Below are positions 1 through 7,465 of a stretch of 33,771 nucleotides of DNA, piece by piece. Made by a program: the position numbers and the translations under genes. Each line of letters opens with the position of its first letter. Position 1 is the stretch's first letter. The stretch comes from Pseudomonas syringae. GTDB lineage: Bacteria; Pseudomonadota; Gammaproteobacteria; Pseudomonadales; Pseudomonadaceae. A model generated the notes under the pieces. It did not search any database, was not told the DNA's origin, and saw nothing but the letters and a program-made list of their open reading frames with translations. Where the stretch lies: contig NZ_LGSI01000017.1 in NCBI RefSeq assembly GCF_001698815.1, positions 1 through 33,771 of the forward strand. Direction: 5' to 3'.

Positions 1-27
1 GCCCACCCCTTCAAGTCTAAACATACA

Positions 28-113
28 AGCGAGCTTGCTCGCGAAGACGCAAATAGATCCAGCACATTCTTTGAGTCTGAACTATTGCCTTCGCGGGCAA
101 GCCTCGCTCCAAC
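28..113. repeat. REPIN (inverted pair of REP sequences)
   Basis: A left arm (29-46, core GCGAGCTTGCTCGCGAAG) faces an inverted right arm (90-113, core TTCGCGGGCAAGCCTCGC). The same core recurs at 4616-4701, 12849-12873 and 18128-18216. This is the common Pseudomonas REP family, normally mobilised in trans by a RAYT transposase, and no such transposase is in this window. The ORFs crossing it are repeat artefacts. Confidence 0.8.
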
Positions 114-128
114 GGGACCGGTGTTTCA

Positions 129-710
129 TCAAAGCTTGATTTCAGTCCCCAACAACACCAGAAACCCCGCCAGCCAAGCTGGATGCGCCGGCCATGCTGG
201 CGCGGTTACCAGGTTGCCTTCGGTGTGTGCGGCGGTGACTTCGATGTCCATGAACGTACCGCCGCTCAGACGCACTTCAGGCGCACAGGCCGGATAGGCG
301 CTGCATTCGCGACCTTTGAGAATACCTGCCGCCGCTAGAATCTGTGCGCCGTGGCACACCGCTGCGATCGGCTTATGCGCTTTGTCAAACGCCCGCACCC
401 ACTCAAGAACGGTGTCATTCAAACGCAGGTATTCCGGCGCACGGCCTCCGGGAATCAGCAAGGCGTCGTAGTCTTCGAGCGTGACCTTATCGAAGTCATG
501 ATTCAGCGCGAAATGGTGCCCCGGCTTCTCGCTGTAAGTCTGATCGCCTTCGAAGTCATGGATCGCCGTGCGCACCGTCTGCCCGGAACGTTTGCCAGGG
601 CAGACCGCATGCACGACATGCCCGACCATTTGCAGGGCCTGAAATGGCACCATCACTTCGTAGTCTTCGACGTAGTCGCCGACCAGCATCAGGATTTTCT
701 TGGCAGCCAT
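129..710 (-). CDS. DJ-1/PfpI family protein
   Basis: This 193-residue protein spans a full DJ-1/PfpI domain of the flavodoxin-like Rossmann type. It starts with a beta strand ([15 protein letters not shown]) carrying the conserved acidic residue, and has the nucleophile elbow AVCHGAQ with Cys at about 119 followed by His. The family includes intracellular peptidase-like proteins, glyoxalases and deglycase-like stress proteins, and the sequence does not say which activity this one has. No signal peptide is seen, so it is cytoplasmic. Two ATG codons are adjacent (713 and 710). The AGGAG of the ribosome binding site lies 7 bases before the second, so I prefer 710. It stands alone, with a gap of about 110 bases before the next minus-strand gene. 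Confidence 0.9.
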   Translation of the reverse strand: MAAKKILMLVGDYVEDYEVMVPFQALQMVGHVVHAVCPGKRSGQTVRTAIHDFEGDQTYSEKPGHHFALNHDFDKVTLEDYDALLIPGGRAPEYLRLNDTVLEWVRAFDKAHKPIAAVCHGAQILAAAGILKGRECSAYPACAPEVRLSGGTFMDIEVTAAHTEGNLVTAPAWPAHPAWLAGFLVLLGTEIKL

Positions 711-822
711 CATCGTTCTCCTCTTGGGTAGTGAAGCCAGTATCGGCCGATGTAGAAAGGCGTGGTAACAGCCTAGTACTACAAGCGCAGAAGTCGATGT
801 TGGCTGACCTCAACGGCCTGCC

Positions 823-1980
823 TCAGTTACGCCGATCCAGCGCATTGACCACCAACCGATCAACCCAGCCCCAGATGCGTTGCTTGATGCGGCTCCACAG
901 CGGGCGGCTTTTCCAGGCGTCGAGGGTAATTTCGGTACTCACCGTAAAGTCCTGTTCGAAACTGGCGACCACATCGTCGGTCAACCCGGAATCCAGCGCC
1001 TCAAGGTTGGCTTCCAGATTGAAACGCAGGTTCCAGTGATCAAAGTTGCATGAACCGATACTGACCCAATCGTCAATCAGCACCATTTTAAGGTGCAGGA
1101 AGCACGGCTGGTACTCGAAGATTTTCACCCCGGCACGCAGCAGGCGCGGGTAATAGCGGTGACCGGCGTAGCGCACCGACGGATGATCGGTGCGTGGCCC
1201 GGTGAGCAACAGGCGTACATCGATGCCGCGCTCGGCCGCCTTGCGCAGCGAACGCCGGACTTTCCAGGTCGGCAGGAAGTACGGCGTCGCCAGCCAGATG
1301 CGTTTGTGGCCGCTGTTCAGCGCGCGAACCAGGGATTGCAGAATGTCCCGATGCTGACGAGCGTCGGCATACGCCACACGACCCAGCCCTTCTCCCGACA
1401 CCGGCACTTTGGGCAGACGCGGCAGGCCGAAGTTTTGCTCCGGACGCCAGGCCGTGCGGTGTGGGTTGGCGTGGAACTGGCGGTCGAACAGCGCTTGCCA
1501 GTCGATGACCAGCGGCCCGACGATCTCCACCATCACTTCATGCCATTCGCTGGCGTCCTTGCCCGGGTCCCAGAACTCATCGGTCACGCCGGTCCCGCCG
1601 ACCACCGCCAGTTCCTTGTCGACCAACAACAACTTGCGATGGTCGCGATAGAAGTTGCGCACACCGCGTCGCCAATGGATGCGGTTATAGAACCGCAGGA
1701 TGACCCCGGCGTCGGTAAGCCGTTTGCGCAGGCTCAGGGTAAAAGCCTGCGCGCCGAAGTCATCGAACAGGCAGCGCACGATGACGCCACGCTGCGCTGC
1801 GTCGACCAATGCGCGGACCACGGCTTCGGCACAGGCGCCAGCCTCCACGAGGTAGAGTTCCAGCTCGACCTGCTGCTGCGCGCCGTCGATGGCGGCGATC
1901 ATGCGTGGAAAGAACGCCGGACCGTCGATCAGCAACTTGAACTGGTTGTCCTTGCGCCAAGGAAAGATCGCCCCGGCCAT
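823..1980 (-). CDS. Phospholipase D superfamily enzyme, cardiolipin synthase (ClsB-like)
   Basis: The 385-residue protein has two HKD motifs (HxKx4D): HRKLLLVDKELAVVGGTG in the first half and HLKMVLIDDWVSIGSCNFD in the second. This is the two-lobed active site of phospholipase D-type transferases. There is no N-terminal membrane hairpin of the ClsA type, so the architecture is closest to ClsB, which makes cardiolipin from phosphatidylglycerol and phosphatidylethanolamine or a second PG at the inner membrane. The length is a little short of E. coli ClsB. Its ATG overlaps the stop of the upstream yceI-type gene by one base (TGATG), so the two are translationally coupled. The exact substrate cannot be read from sequence. 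Confidence 0.87.
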   Translation of the reverse strand: MAGAIFPWRKDNQFKLLIDGPAFFPRMIAAIDGAQQQVELELYLVEAGACAEAVVRALVDAAQRGVIVRCLFDDFGAQAFTLSLRKRLTDAGVILRFYNRIHWRRGVRNFYRDHRKLLLVDKELAVVGGTGVTDEFWDPGKDASEWHEVMVEIVGPLVIDWQALFDRQFHANPHRTAWRPEQNFGLPRLPKVPVSGEGLGRVAYADARQHRDILQSLVRALNSGHKRIWLATPYFLPTWKVRRSLRKAAERGIDVRLLLTGPRTDHPSVRYAGHRYYPRLLRAGVKIFEYQPCFLHLKMVLIDDWVSIGSCNFDHWNLRFNLEANLEALDSGLTDDVVASFEQDFTVSTEITLDAWKSRPLWSRIKQRIWGWVDRLVVNALDRRN

Positions 1981-2561
1981 CAGCGAGCCGTGAAAATCAG
2001 AACAGCGCCAACGGGAACCGACAGGCTGATGGCTGATAATCCAGCCACACTGCGCAAGGTCTTGAGGCCGGGCACCAGATCGAAGTCCTGGGCGTGCATG
2101 ACCAGCGGCTCAAGGGTCACGACTTGAAAGCGGCGTTGATCAAGGCGCGTGGCGAGCAGCTCGGCGTTGTAACTGTGCGTTTTGCCATGCAACTGGACGG
2201 TCAGCGGCAAGCGCAATTCCAGCTGCGCGCCCGGCGCAAGGTCGTTGATCGGTTGCAAATTCAACTGGGCATTGATGCGCGCGGCGGGGAATTTATCGAC
2301 TTCAAACAAGGCATCGCGAATCCGCTCATCGCGCAGGGCAATGCCGGTACTCACCGATTCCAGCTCGACTTCCAGCTCGGCCACACCTTTGGGATCGACT
2401 TTGCCGTGCAGCGTGAGGAAGCGGTGCACTTCAGCGGTGTCGGCATTCTTCATGGACGTGAACGACAGCCGTGACGACTCGTTATCCAGATACCAGTTCG
2501 CCTGAGCGGGAAGCGCGAGCACGGCCAAAAAGGCCAGCAGCAGGCGGGTGGTGGTGTGCAT
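1980..2561 (-). CDS. YceI family periplasmic protein
   Basis: The 193-residue product opens with a clear Sec signal peptide (MHTTTRLLLAFLAVLALPAQA, cut after AQA). A YceI-type lipocalin-like beta barrel follows, with the family's WYLDNESSRLSF opening and repeated strand segments. YceI proteins are thought to bind isoprenoid or amphiphilic molecules in the periplasm, and none has an established reaction. An ATG 30 bases upstream (2591) would put ten polar residues, including a Cys, before the signal peptide, so I chose 2561. The stop overlaps the start of the cardiolipin-synthase-like gene, implying one mRNA and perhaps a joint envelope role. Confidence 0.88.
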   Translation of the reverse strand: MHTTTRLLLAFLAVLALPAQANWYLDNESSRLSFTSMKNADTAEVHRFLTLHGKVDPKGVAELEVELESVSTGIALRDERIRDALFEVDKFPAARINAQLNLQPINDLAPGAQLELRLPLTVQLHGKTHSYNAELLATRLDQRRFQVVTLEPLVMHAQDFDLVPGLKTLRSVAGLSAISLSVPVGAVLIFTAR

Positions 2562-2643
2562 GCAAACTCCAGATGCGCAATGAGGAAGCAACCTTACCGC
2601 CTGTCTGACAGCTGGCGAACCGCTATGTTCGCCGCACGGGTCA

Positions 2644-2982
2644 TCAAGGTGTCTGCGGCAACAGCCGACAGCCCTGCCGCTCGCCCTGCCAAGCGGCGCT
2701 GCTGCTCCGGCCGAGGCCGCTGGCGGTCACTCGTTTGTCGGCTGCATCGTCGGTCAAGGTACTGGGTACGTACTGTCTGACGTAGACGCGGCAATAGTCG
2801 GCGGAATTAAGCACGACGTAGCGACAGGAGCAATACTCTTTGGCGGTGTAGGCACTGATGATTCCGGGGAATGCGTTCAGGGCGACGCGGTTTTGCCAGA
2901 CCAGTGCCGCCACGGCGAGCAAGATCAACAGCAGCAGGCTGCTGAAGGGTCGGCGACGGATGAAATGTCGGCGCGTCATCAT
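2644..2982 (-). CDS. Small single-pass membrane protein, function unknown
   Basis: This 112-residue protein has an Arg-rich N-terminus (MMTRRHFIRRR), one hydrophobic segment at about 14-30, then a polar part with a Cys cluster (CSC at about 51-53 and C63) followed by a basic tail. The N-in topology would put the Cys-containing part in the periplasm. Its start overlaps the stop of the serine hydrolase by four bases (ATGA), so the two are almost certainly co-translated and it may act with the hydrolase. I do not recognise a domain. The reading frame is supported by the coupling and the transmembrane pattern rather than by homology. Confidence 0.65.
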   Translation of the reverse strand: MMTRRHFIRRRPFSSLLLLILLAVAALVWQNRVALNAFPGIISAYTAKEYCSCRYVVLNSADYCRVYVRQYVPSTLTDDAADKRVTASGLGRSSSAAWQGERQGCRLLPQTP

Positions 2983-4085
2983 TGACCGTCCTTTTCACCG
3001 AAGGCCGCCAGGGCGAGCTTGAGCAGATGATTGTGGTCATAGCTGCCATCGCGATCATCGGCGTAACGTGCGATCACCAACTTTGCGCTGGGAATCACAT
3101 ACAACGCCTGCCCCCAATGCCCCAAGGCTGCGAACGTATCGGGCGGCGCGTCCGGCCAGGGTCCTTTCATGCCGTCCAATGTGCGATTGAGCCACCATTG
3201 CCCGCCGGGGATTTCAGCACCGGGATTTACGTTCAGCCCTGCGAACGGCGTCAGCACGAACTTAACCCAGGCCTCGGGCAGCAATTGTCGATCATTCCAG
3301 CGACCTTTGCGCTGCATCAACAAGCCAATACGTGCCAAATCGCGGGCGGTCATGTAGGCGTAGGACGAACCCACGAAGGTGCCAATGCCATCGGTTTCCC
3401 AGACAGCACTGTGAATGCCCAGCGGCTCGAACAGCGCGGTCCACGGGTAGTCGGCGTAAGCCTGCGCGCCGACCATGGTTTTCAGGGCCGCTGACAGCAG
3501 GTTGCTGTCGCCGCTGGAATACAGAAACGAAGTGCCCGGCGCTTGCCCGCGTGGGTGCTCGGCAGCGAAGCGCGCCATATCGCCACGGCCACGGGTGTAG
3601 AGCATGGCGACCACCGAAGAATTGAGCGGCGCATATTCGTAGTCTTCCTGCCAGTCCAGTCCGGAAGCCCAATGCAGCAGGTCGCGCAGCTTGATATCAG
3701 GATGCGCCGACATCGGCGGATAAAACTTCGCCACCGGATCATCCAGCTGAAAGCGCCCTTCCCCGAACGCCACGCCCAACACACTCGCCATCACGCTCTT
3801 GCTGATCGACCAGGTCAGGTGCGGCGTGGCGGCAGTGGTCTCGCCTGCGTAACGTTCGTAGATCACCTGGCCGTCACGAATAACCAACAAGGCGTCAGTG
3901 CGTACCCCTTTGCGCTCGGTCTCGTCGCGGGCTGGGAACGCATAGTTCTCCAGCGTTTCAAGCGCCGCAGTTCCGGGAGCGGGATTGGTTGACCAATGCT
4001 CCGCTGGCCAGTTTTCGGCGTTGGCTGAAACAGCATGAATGCTGGTTAACAGCAGCATGAATAAACAGAGAAGCCGACGAGGCAT
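2979..4085 (-). CDS. Secreted serine hydrolase of the beta-lactamase/PBP fold (class C-like)
   Basis: The 368-residue precursor has a signal peptide (about residues 1-23, ending SANA). It carries the SxxK motif SISK (Ser93, Lys96), a Tyr motif YSSGDSN (Tyr189) in place of the class C YxN, and a GHWGQ segment (about 322-326) where beta-lactamases have KTG. These changes point to the esterase/amidase branch (NylB- or EstB-like) rather than a resistance beta-lactamase. It probably acts in the periplasm on an ester or amide, with the substrate unknown. It is the first gene of a pair, its stop overlapping the start of a small membrane protein by four bases. Confidence 0.85.
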   Translation of the reverse strand: MPRRLLCLFMLLLTSIHAVSANAENWPAEHWSTNPAPGTAALETLENYAFPARDETERKGVRTDALLVIRDGQVIYERYAGETTAATPHLTWSISKSVMASVLGVAFGEGRFQLDDPVAKFYPPMSAHPDIKLRDLLHWASGLDWQEDYEYAPLNSSVVAMLYTRGRGDMARFAAEHPRGQAPGTSFLYSSGDSNLLSAALKTMVGAQAYADYPWTALFEPLGIHSAVWETDGIGTFVGSSYAYMTARDLARIGLLMQRKGRWNDRQLLPEAWVKFVLTPFAGLNVNPGAEIPGGQWWLNRTLDGMKGPWPDAPPDTFAALGHWGQALYVIPSAKLVIARYADDRDGSYDHNHLLKLALAAFGEKDGQ

Positions 4086-4170
4086 GGGACCGACCTTTGA
4101 CAGAGTCCGGGAACTCTAGCAGCGGTTCATGACAGAACGCGGGATCGGCAAATCCCCGTAGGAGACTTGC

Positions 4171-4230
4171 TGTAGGACCGGCTTTAGCCGGGAGGGCAAT
4201 TGATGCCTTCGCGACTAAAGTCGCTCCTTG
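4171..4230. repeat. REPIN, GGACCGGCTTTAGCCGG type
   Basis: The left arm TAGGACCGGCTTTAGCCGGG (4173-4192) and right arm TTCGCGACTAAAGTCGCTCC (4209-4228) are imperfect inverted copies, each with its own small hairpin. The family differs from the GCTTGCCCGCG type found elsewhere in the window. It lies just downstream of nothing coding, between two divergent promoters. Confidence 0.65.
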
Positions 4231-4345
4231 TATGTCGCCAGCGGGCATCGATCAGGCGCCATTTATTCTGGCGTCACGATTTCGAATCGAGTGGCACCAA
4301 CAGCATTTGCGGTGCGGCTTATTGAGGTTTCGCCCTGACGGTCGA

Positions 4346-4496
4346 GTCCTTTTGTTCCGGCAAAAGGACGAAACCATCTGCGCTGACGTCCGGCCCCTGC
4401 TTCGCAGCGGTTCCTTCGCTCCGGTGCCGTGGCGTGGGTACGCGCCGACGGGCCATCCCTGGCCCAACGGCGCTCGACCGGCATCCATGCCGGTCG
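4346..4496. repeat. Hairpin-rich intergenic element, probably multicopy
   Basis: Three perfect inverted repeats lie within 150 bases: a 9-base arm GTCCTTTTG/CAAAAGGAC with a six-base loop (4346-4369), GGGCCA/TGGCCC with a four-base loop (4450-4465), and a 10-base arm CGACCGGCAT/ATGCCGGTCG with a two-base loop (4475-4496). I recall similar GGCAAAAGGAC and GACGGGCCATCCCTGGCCC strings from intergenic regions of other Pseudomonas, so a dispersed repeat is likely. Its role is not known to me. Confidence 0.55.
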
Positions 4497-4615
4497 CCCC
4501 ACACCACGACACCTGCGCTCAGCCTCCCGACGCGCGTTTGGCGGTGCCTGCGAGATCGCGGCATGGAAAAGCGAACATCAAAAGCTAAAGCAATTTTCCA
4601 GGTTGGCCTCGGCCC

Positions 4616-4701
4616 GTTGGAGCGAGGCTTGCCCGCGAAGAGACCAGCACATCCCCGCAACAGAGTATCTACGGCCGATTCGCGGGCAGCCTCGCTCCAA
4701 C
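4616..4701. repeat. REPIN, GAGGCTTGCCCGCGAAG type
   Basis: The left arm at 4616-4640 begins GTTGGAGCGAGGCTTGCCCG. The right arm at 4679-4701 is its inverted copy, ending CCTCGCTCCAAC, with 38 bases between them. It is nearly identical to the element at 18128-18216, including the outer GTTGGAGC/GCTCCAAC ends. Confidence 0.85.
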
Positions 4702-4719
4702 AGATAGGGCACTCCGGCC

Positions 4720-4752
4720 CCGTCACACAACCATCACCAAAGCGTCACGGTC
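4720..4752 (+). promoter_or_regulatory. Putative PhoB binding array (Pho box) before olsB
   Basis: Three 11-base direct repeats follow one another: CCGTCACACAA (4720-4730), CCATCACCAAA (4731-4741) and GCGTCACGGTC (4742-4752). The 11-base period and the core resembling CTGTCAT fit the Pho box of PhoB, which binds as a dimer to two such units. The array ends about 100 bases before the olsB start. Replacement of membrane phospholipids by ornithine lipids under phosphate starvation is established in pseudomonads and rhizobia. The match to consensus is partial (4-5 of 7 core bases per unit). Confidence 0.5.
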
Positions 4753-4850
4753 ATGACACGGCGTCTGCCTAGCCTGCATAAGTACAGCAAAGCGCTTGGC
4801 CATTTCAGCCCATCGCCCGCACTTGCAGGGCTGGCTCACGGAGACTTCGC

Positions 4851-5606
4851 ATGACCCAGATCGCTCGTATTCGCGACACCGCCAACGACCGCCGCCTTCA
4901 GGCCGAACGCCTGATCGGCAGCAAAGCCTTGCAGGAAGCACAGGCCCTGCGTTTCAGTGTGTTCAGCGGCGAATTCAACGCCAAACTCAAAGGCGCGGAA
5001 TTGGGCCTGGATATGGACGACTACGACGTACATTGCTCGCACATCGGCGTGCGTGACTTGAGCACCGGCAAGCTGGTTGCAACCACCCGTCTGCTGGATC
5101 ACAAAGCGGCCAATACCCTGGGCCGTTTCTACAGCGAAGAAGAGTTCAGTCTGCACGGCCTGAGCCATCTGCAAGGCCCGATCCTGGAGCTGGGTCGCAC
5201 CTGTGTCGATCCTGCCTACCGCAACGGCGGCACCATCGCGGTGCTGTGGAGCGAACTGGCCGAGATTCTGAACGAAGGCGGTTATAGCTACCTGATGGGT
5301 TGCGCCAGCATCCCGATGCAGGACGGCGGCATTCAAGCCCACGCCATCATGCAGCGCCTGCGCGAACGTTACCTGTGTACCGAAAACCTGCGCGCCGAAC
5401 CGAAAAACCCGCTGCCTTCCCTGGATCTGCCGAGCAACGTGATCTGCGAAATGCCGCCGCTGCTCAAGGCCTATATGCGCCTGGGTGCAAAAATCTGCGG
5501 CGAGCCGTGCTGGGACGAAGATTTCCAGGTGGCCGACGTGTTCATCCTGCTCAAGCGCGACGAACTATGCCCGCGCTATGCCCGCCACTTCAAGGCAGCC
5601 GTCTGA
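4851..5606 (+). CDS. olsB: L-ornithine N(alpha)-acyltransferase OlsB
   Basis: OlsB transfers a 3-hydroxyacyl chain from acyl carrier protein to the alpha-amino group of ornithine, giving lyso-ornithine lipid. This is the first step of phosphorus-free ornithine lipid synthesis at the inner membrane. The 251-residue product shows the GNAT-like OlsB fold: the N-terminal [14 protein letters not shown] segment, [13 protein letters not shown], then [17 protein letters not shown] around 105-125, which is the hallmark of the family. It starts at an ATG after a GGAGAC ribosome binding site. The stop overlaps the start of olsA by one base (TGATG), so the two acyltransferases form an operon in pathway order. 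A Pho-box-like array lies upstream. Confidence 0.93.
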   Translation: MTQIARIRDTANDRRLQAERLIGSKALQEAQALRFSVFSGEFNAKLKGAELGLDMDDYDVHCSHIGVRDLSTGKLVATTRLLDHKAANTLGRFYSEEEFSLHGLSHLQGPILELGRTCVDPAYRNGGTIAVLWSELAEILNEGGYSYLMGCASIPMQDGGIQAHAIMQRLRERYLCTENLRAEPKNPLPSLDLPSNVICEMPPLLKAYMRLGAKICGEPCWDEDFQVADVFILLKRDELCPRYARHFKAAV

Positions 5607-6394
5607 TGAGCCGCGTGCGCGGCTATGCGCGAGTTGCCAGAGTCCTGCTGGTGATTGCCCTGGGTCTGACAATTGCTGGGGCGTTTTCTCTGATGGAGCG
5701 CTTGCGGATCGGCAACTCCATGGCTCGCCGCCAACGCTGGAGCCGCTGGTTCATGGCGCGCCTGACCAACGCCCTGCCGTTTCGCGTCACTGTGAGCGGC
5801 GAACTGCCACGTCAGCCGATGTTGTGGGTCAGCAATCACGTGTCATGGACTGACATTCCACTGCTCGGCATGCTCGCCCCGCTGTCATTTCTGTCCAAGG
5901 CCGAAGTGCGCACCTGGCCGGTGGCCGGCTGGCTGGCGCTGAAAGCCGGCACGCTGTTCATTCGTCGCGGTTCGGGTGACAGCCGTTTGATCCAGCGGCA
6001 GATGAGCAATCATCTGCAAAAGAACAATGCGCTGATGATCTTCCCGGAAGGCACCACCACCGATGGCCGTAGCCTGCGCACCTTTCATGGTCGCCTGATG
6101 TCCAGCGCCATCGATACCGGCGTGCCGTTGCAACCGGTGGCGATTCACTATTCGCGCAATGGCAAACCGGATCCTATCGCGCCATTCATTGGCGATGACG
6201 ATTTGCTTTCCCACCTGCGCCGCTTGTTCGCCAACGAGCAAGGTGACGTGCATATCCAGTTGCTGAAGCCGATCGCGACACTTGGCCAGGAACGTGCCGC
6301 ACTGGCCTTTCAAGCCCAGCAGGCCGTTCATGTAGCGTTATTCGGCGAGATTGCTCAACCGACCGAACTGTCCCGTCCCGCCAGGGCGGCCTGA
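5606..6394 (+). CDS. olsA: Lyso-ornithine lipid O-acyltransferase OlsA
   Basis: OlsA adds the second fatty acyl chain to the hydroxyl of lyso-ornithine lipid. The 262-residue protein begins with a hydrophobic membrane anchor (about 11-27). It carries the PlsC-type acyltransferase motifs: NHVSWTD (His-x4-Asp) near residue 80 and FPEGTTT near 155. The frame is open for 306 bases upstream, but only within olsB, and the ATG at 5606 is coupled to the olsB stop, so this is the true start. Its last 40 bases overlap the 3' end of the opposite-strand ACP phosphodiesterase gene, so the two genes converge without an intergenic terminator. Confidence 0.93.
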   Translation: MSRVRGYARVARVLLVIALGLTIAGAFSLMERLRIGNSMARRQRWSRWFMARLTNALPFRVTVSGELPRQPMLWVSNHVSWTDIPLLGMLAPLSFLSKAEVRTWPVAGWLALKAGTLFIRRGSGDSRLIQRQMSNHLQKNNALMIFPEGTTTDGRSLRTFHGRLMSSAIDTGVPLQPVAIHYSRNGKPDPIAPFIGDDDLLSHLRRLFANEQGDVHIQLLKPIATLGQERAALAFQAQQAVHVALFGEIAQPTELSRPARAA

Positions 6395-6951
6395 GCAAAG
6401 TCCTGCAGCACGGGATAAAACTCAGCGAAGTCAGCACTCAACGGCTGGTAAAGCGCCTGCAACTCCTGCATGGCGCCCGCCAGCCCTTGGGGTCGTGACA
6501 AACGTCGCGAAATCCCCGCCAGCACTTGCTCCACCACGGCAAAATCCCGATACGAACTCAACCAGTCCTGAGCGGCCATGCGCGGCGCAATCAGCGCCAG
6601 GTTGCCGGGTAATTCCGGTTCGGCAGCGAGCACGCCATAAACCGTGCGCGTGAATGTCTCCAGCGGCACATCCGCGTAACACAGCCAGTCCCGGGCCAGG
6701 CAATGGTCGAAAAACACATCGAGGATGATCCCCGCATAACGCCGTCTTCCGGCGGGAAAACGCGCAATCGCATCTTTGACCAGCGGATGACTGTCGGTGA
6801 AGGCATCAATGCTGCGGTGCAACTGGATGGCGTCGGCCAACTCGTCTGAAAAGCGTCCAGCCAAAGGCCCTTTGACGAAATCGCCATACAGGCTGCCGAG
6901 TAATTGCGGCGGGCGTTGACCGCCGAGGTGCAGATGAGCGAGGTAATTCAT
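6355..6951 (-). CDS. acpH: ACP phosphodiesterase (AcpH family)
   Basis: AcpH hydrolyses the 4'-phosphopantetheine arm from holo-acyl carrier protein, giving apo-ACP in the cytoplasm. The 198-residue product opens with MNYLAHLHL and has GSLYGDFVKGPL, HRSIDAFTDSHP and DVFFDHCLARDW, the His/Asp-rich helices of the HD-like metal site of this family. The frame is open 12 codons further upstream, but MNYLAHL is the family's normal start, so I use 6951. It converges on and overlaps olsA by 40 bases. Both adjacent genes use or modify ACP, which may be coincidence. Upstream it shares a 162-base divergent promoter region with the ArsR gene. Confidence 0.88.
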   Translation of the reverse strand: MNYLAHLHLGGQRPPQLLGSLYGDFVKGPLAGRFSDELADAIQLHRSIDAFTDSHPLVKDAIARFPAGRRRYAGIILDVFFDHCLARDWLCYADVPLETFTRTVYGVLAAEPELPGNLALIAPRMAAQDWLSSYRDFAVVEQVLAGISRRLSRPQGLAGAMQELQALYQPLSADFAEFYPVLQDFAQAALAGRDSSVG

Positions 6952-6987
6952 GCCGCCAGCGTACGCCCGGAAGCGCCTGACAGGCAA

Positions 6988-7096
6988 ATATCGTTATAAC
7001 CCGATATAGCGTTTTATCCAGTCCTCAGCAGAAAATCATATTTGTATATCGCGAAATGCCAATATAAAGTTCGCTCCATCGCGATATAGCGCTATA
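6988..7096. promoter_or_regulatory. Operator-like palindrome cluster between acpH and the ArsR gene
   Basis: The divergent region holds an inverted repeat ATATCG-N8-CGATAT (6988-7007), a half site TATATCGCGA (7045-7054), the palindrome ATCGCGAT (7078-7085) and a perfect 12-base palindrome TATAGCGCTATA (7085-7096) ending 17 bases before the ArsR start. The string CGATATAGCG occurs twice (7002-7011 and 7082-7091). AT-rich imperfect palindromes of this kind are typical ArsR/SmtB operators, so autorepression is likely. Confidence 0.6.
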
Positions 7097-7113
7097 CCCA
7101 TATTGAGAACGAA

Positions 7114-7428
7114 ATGCCTATCGACCTCGACGAAATAATAAAAGCCCTGGCTCACCCTGTTCGCCGTGAAATCCTGGTGTGGCTCAAAGATCCCCTCACC
7201 TGCTTTCCCGATCAGGAGCACTCCACGGAAAACGGTGTGTGCGCCGGTCAGATCGACCAACGCGCGGGCCTTTCACAATCCACGATTTCTGCCCACCTGG
7301 CGACGCTGCAACGCGCTGGTCTGATCAGCAGCAAGAAGGTTGGCCAATGGCACTTCTTCAGACGCAACGAAGAGGTCATCCAGGCCTTCATCGACGCGTT
7401 GCTGCTGGAACTGAAAAAGCCGTCCTGA
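7114..7428 (+). CDS. ArsR/SmtB-family winged-helix repressor
   Basis: This 104-residue protein is a full-length ArsR-type winged-helix regulator. It has an N-terminal helix DEIIKALAHPVRREILVWL, a recognition region AGLSQSTISAHLATLQRAGL (about 52-71), then a wing and a C-terminal dimer helix. The metal-binding ELCVCDL motif is absent. The only cysteines are Cys30 and Cys43, in an insertion-like loop (TCFPDQEH...GVCAG), so a thiol-based response to electrophiles or quinones is more plausible than metal sensing. It is the first gene of an operon with an MFS exporter and an Old Yellow Enzyme. Operator-like palindromes lie directly upstream. Confidence 0.9.
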   Translation: MPIDLDEIIKALAHPVRREILVWLKDPLTCFPDQEHSTENGVCAGQIDQRAGLSQSTISAHLATLQRAGLISSKKVGQWHFFRRNEEVIQAFIDALLLELKKPS

Positions 7429-7465
7429 CCTGCCGCCCCAACACTATTCAATCAGGAGACGCCTC

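Larger units (their letters stand above)
4086..4850. other. Long non-coding interval with repeats and the olsB promoter
   Basis: About 765 bases lie between the divergently transcribed serine hydrolase and olsB. They hold a REPIN (4171-4230), a hairpin-rich element (about 4346-4500), a second REPIN (4616-4701) and a Pho-box-like array (4720-4752). Several overlapping ORFs of 70-135 codons on both strands run through it, but they have no start-site signals and are dictated by the palindromes, so I do not call genes here. Confidence 0.75.

Noticed and set aside
1093..2127. 344-codon plus-strand open frame opposite the cardiolipin-synthase-like gene
   Set aside because: It overlaps a well-supported HKD enzyme on the other strand, has no recognisable fold, and is an antisense artefact.
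4171..4701. Possible CRISPR array from spaced palindromic repeats
   Set aside because: The repeats are inverted pairs of different families with irregular spacing, which is REPIN structure. No cas genes are present.
4319..4726. 135-codon minus-strand open frame in the gap before olsB
   Set aside because: It runs through the hairpin element and a REPIN. Composition and lack of a start signal argue against coding.
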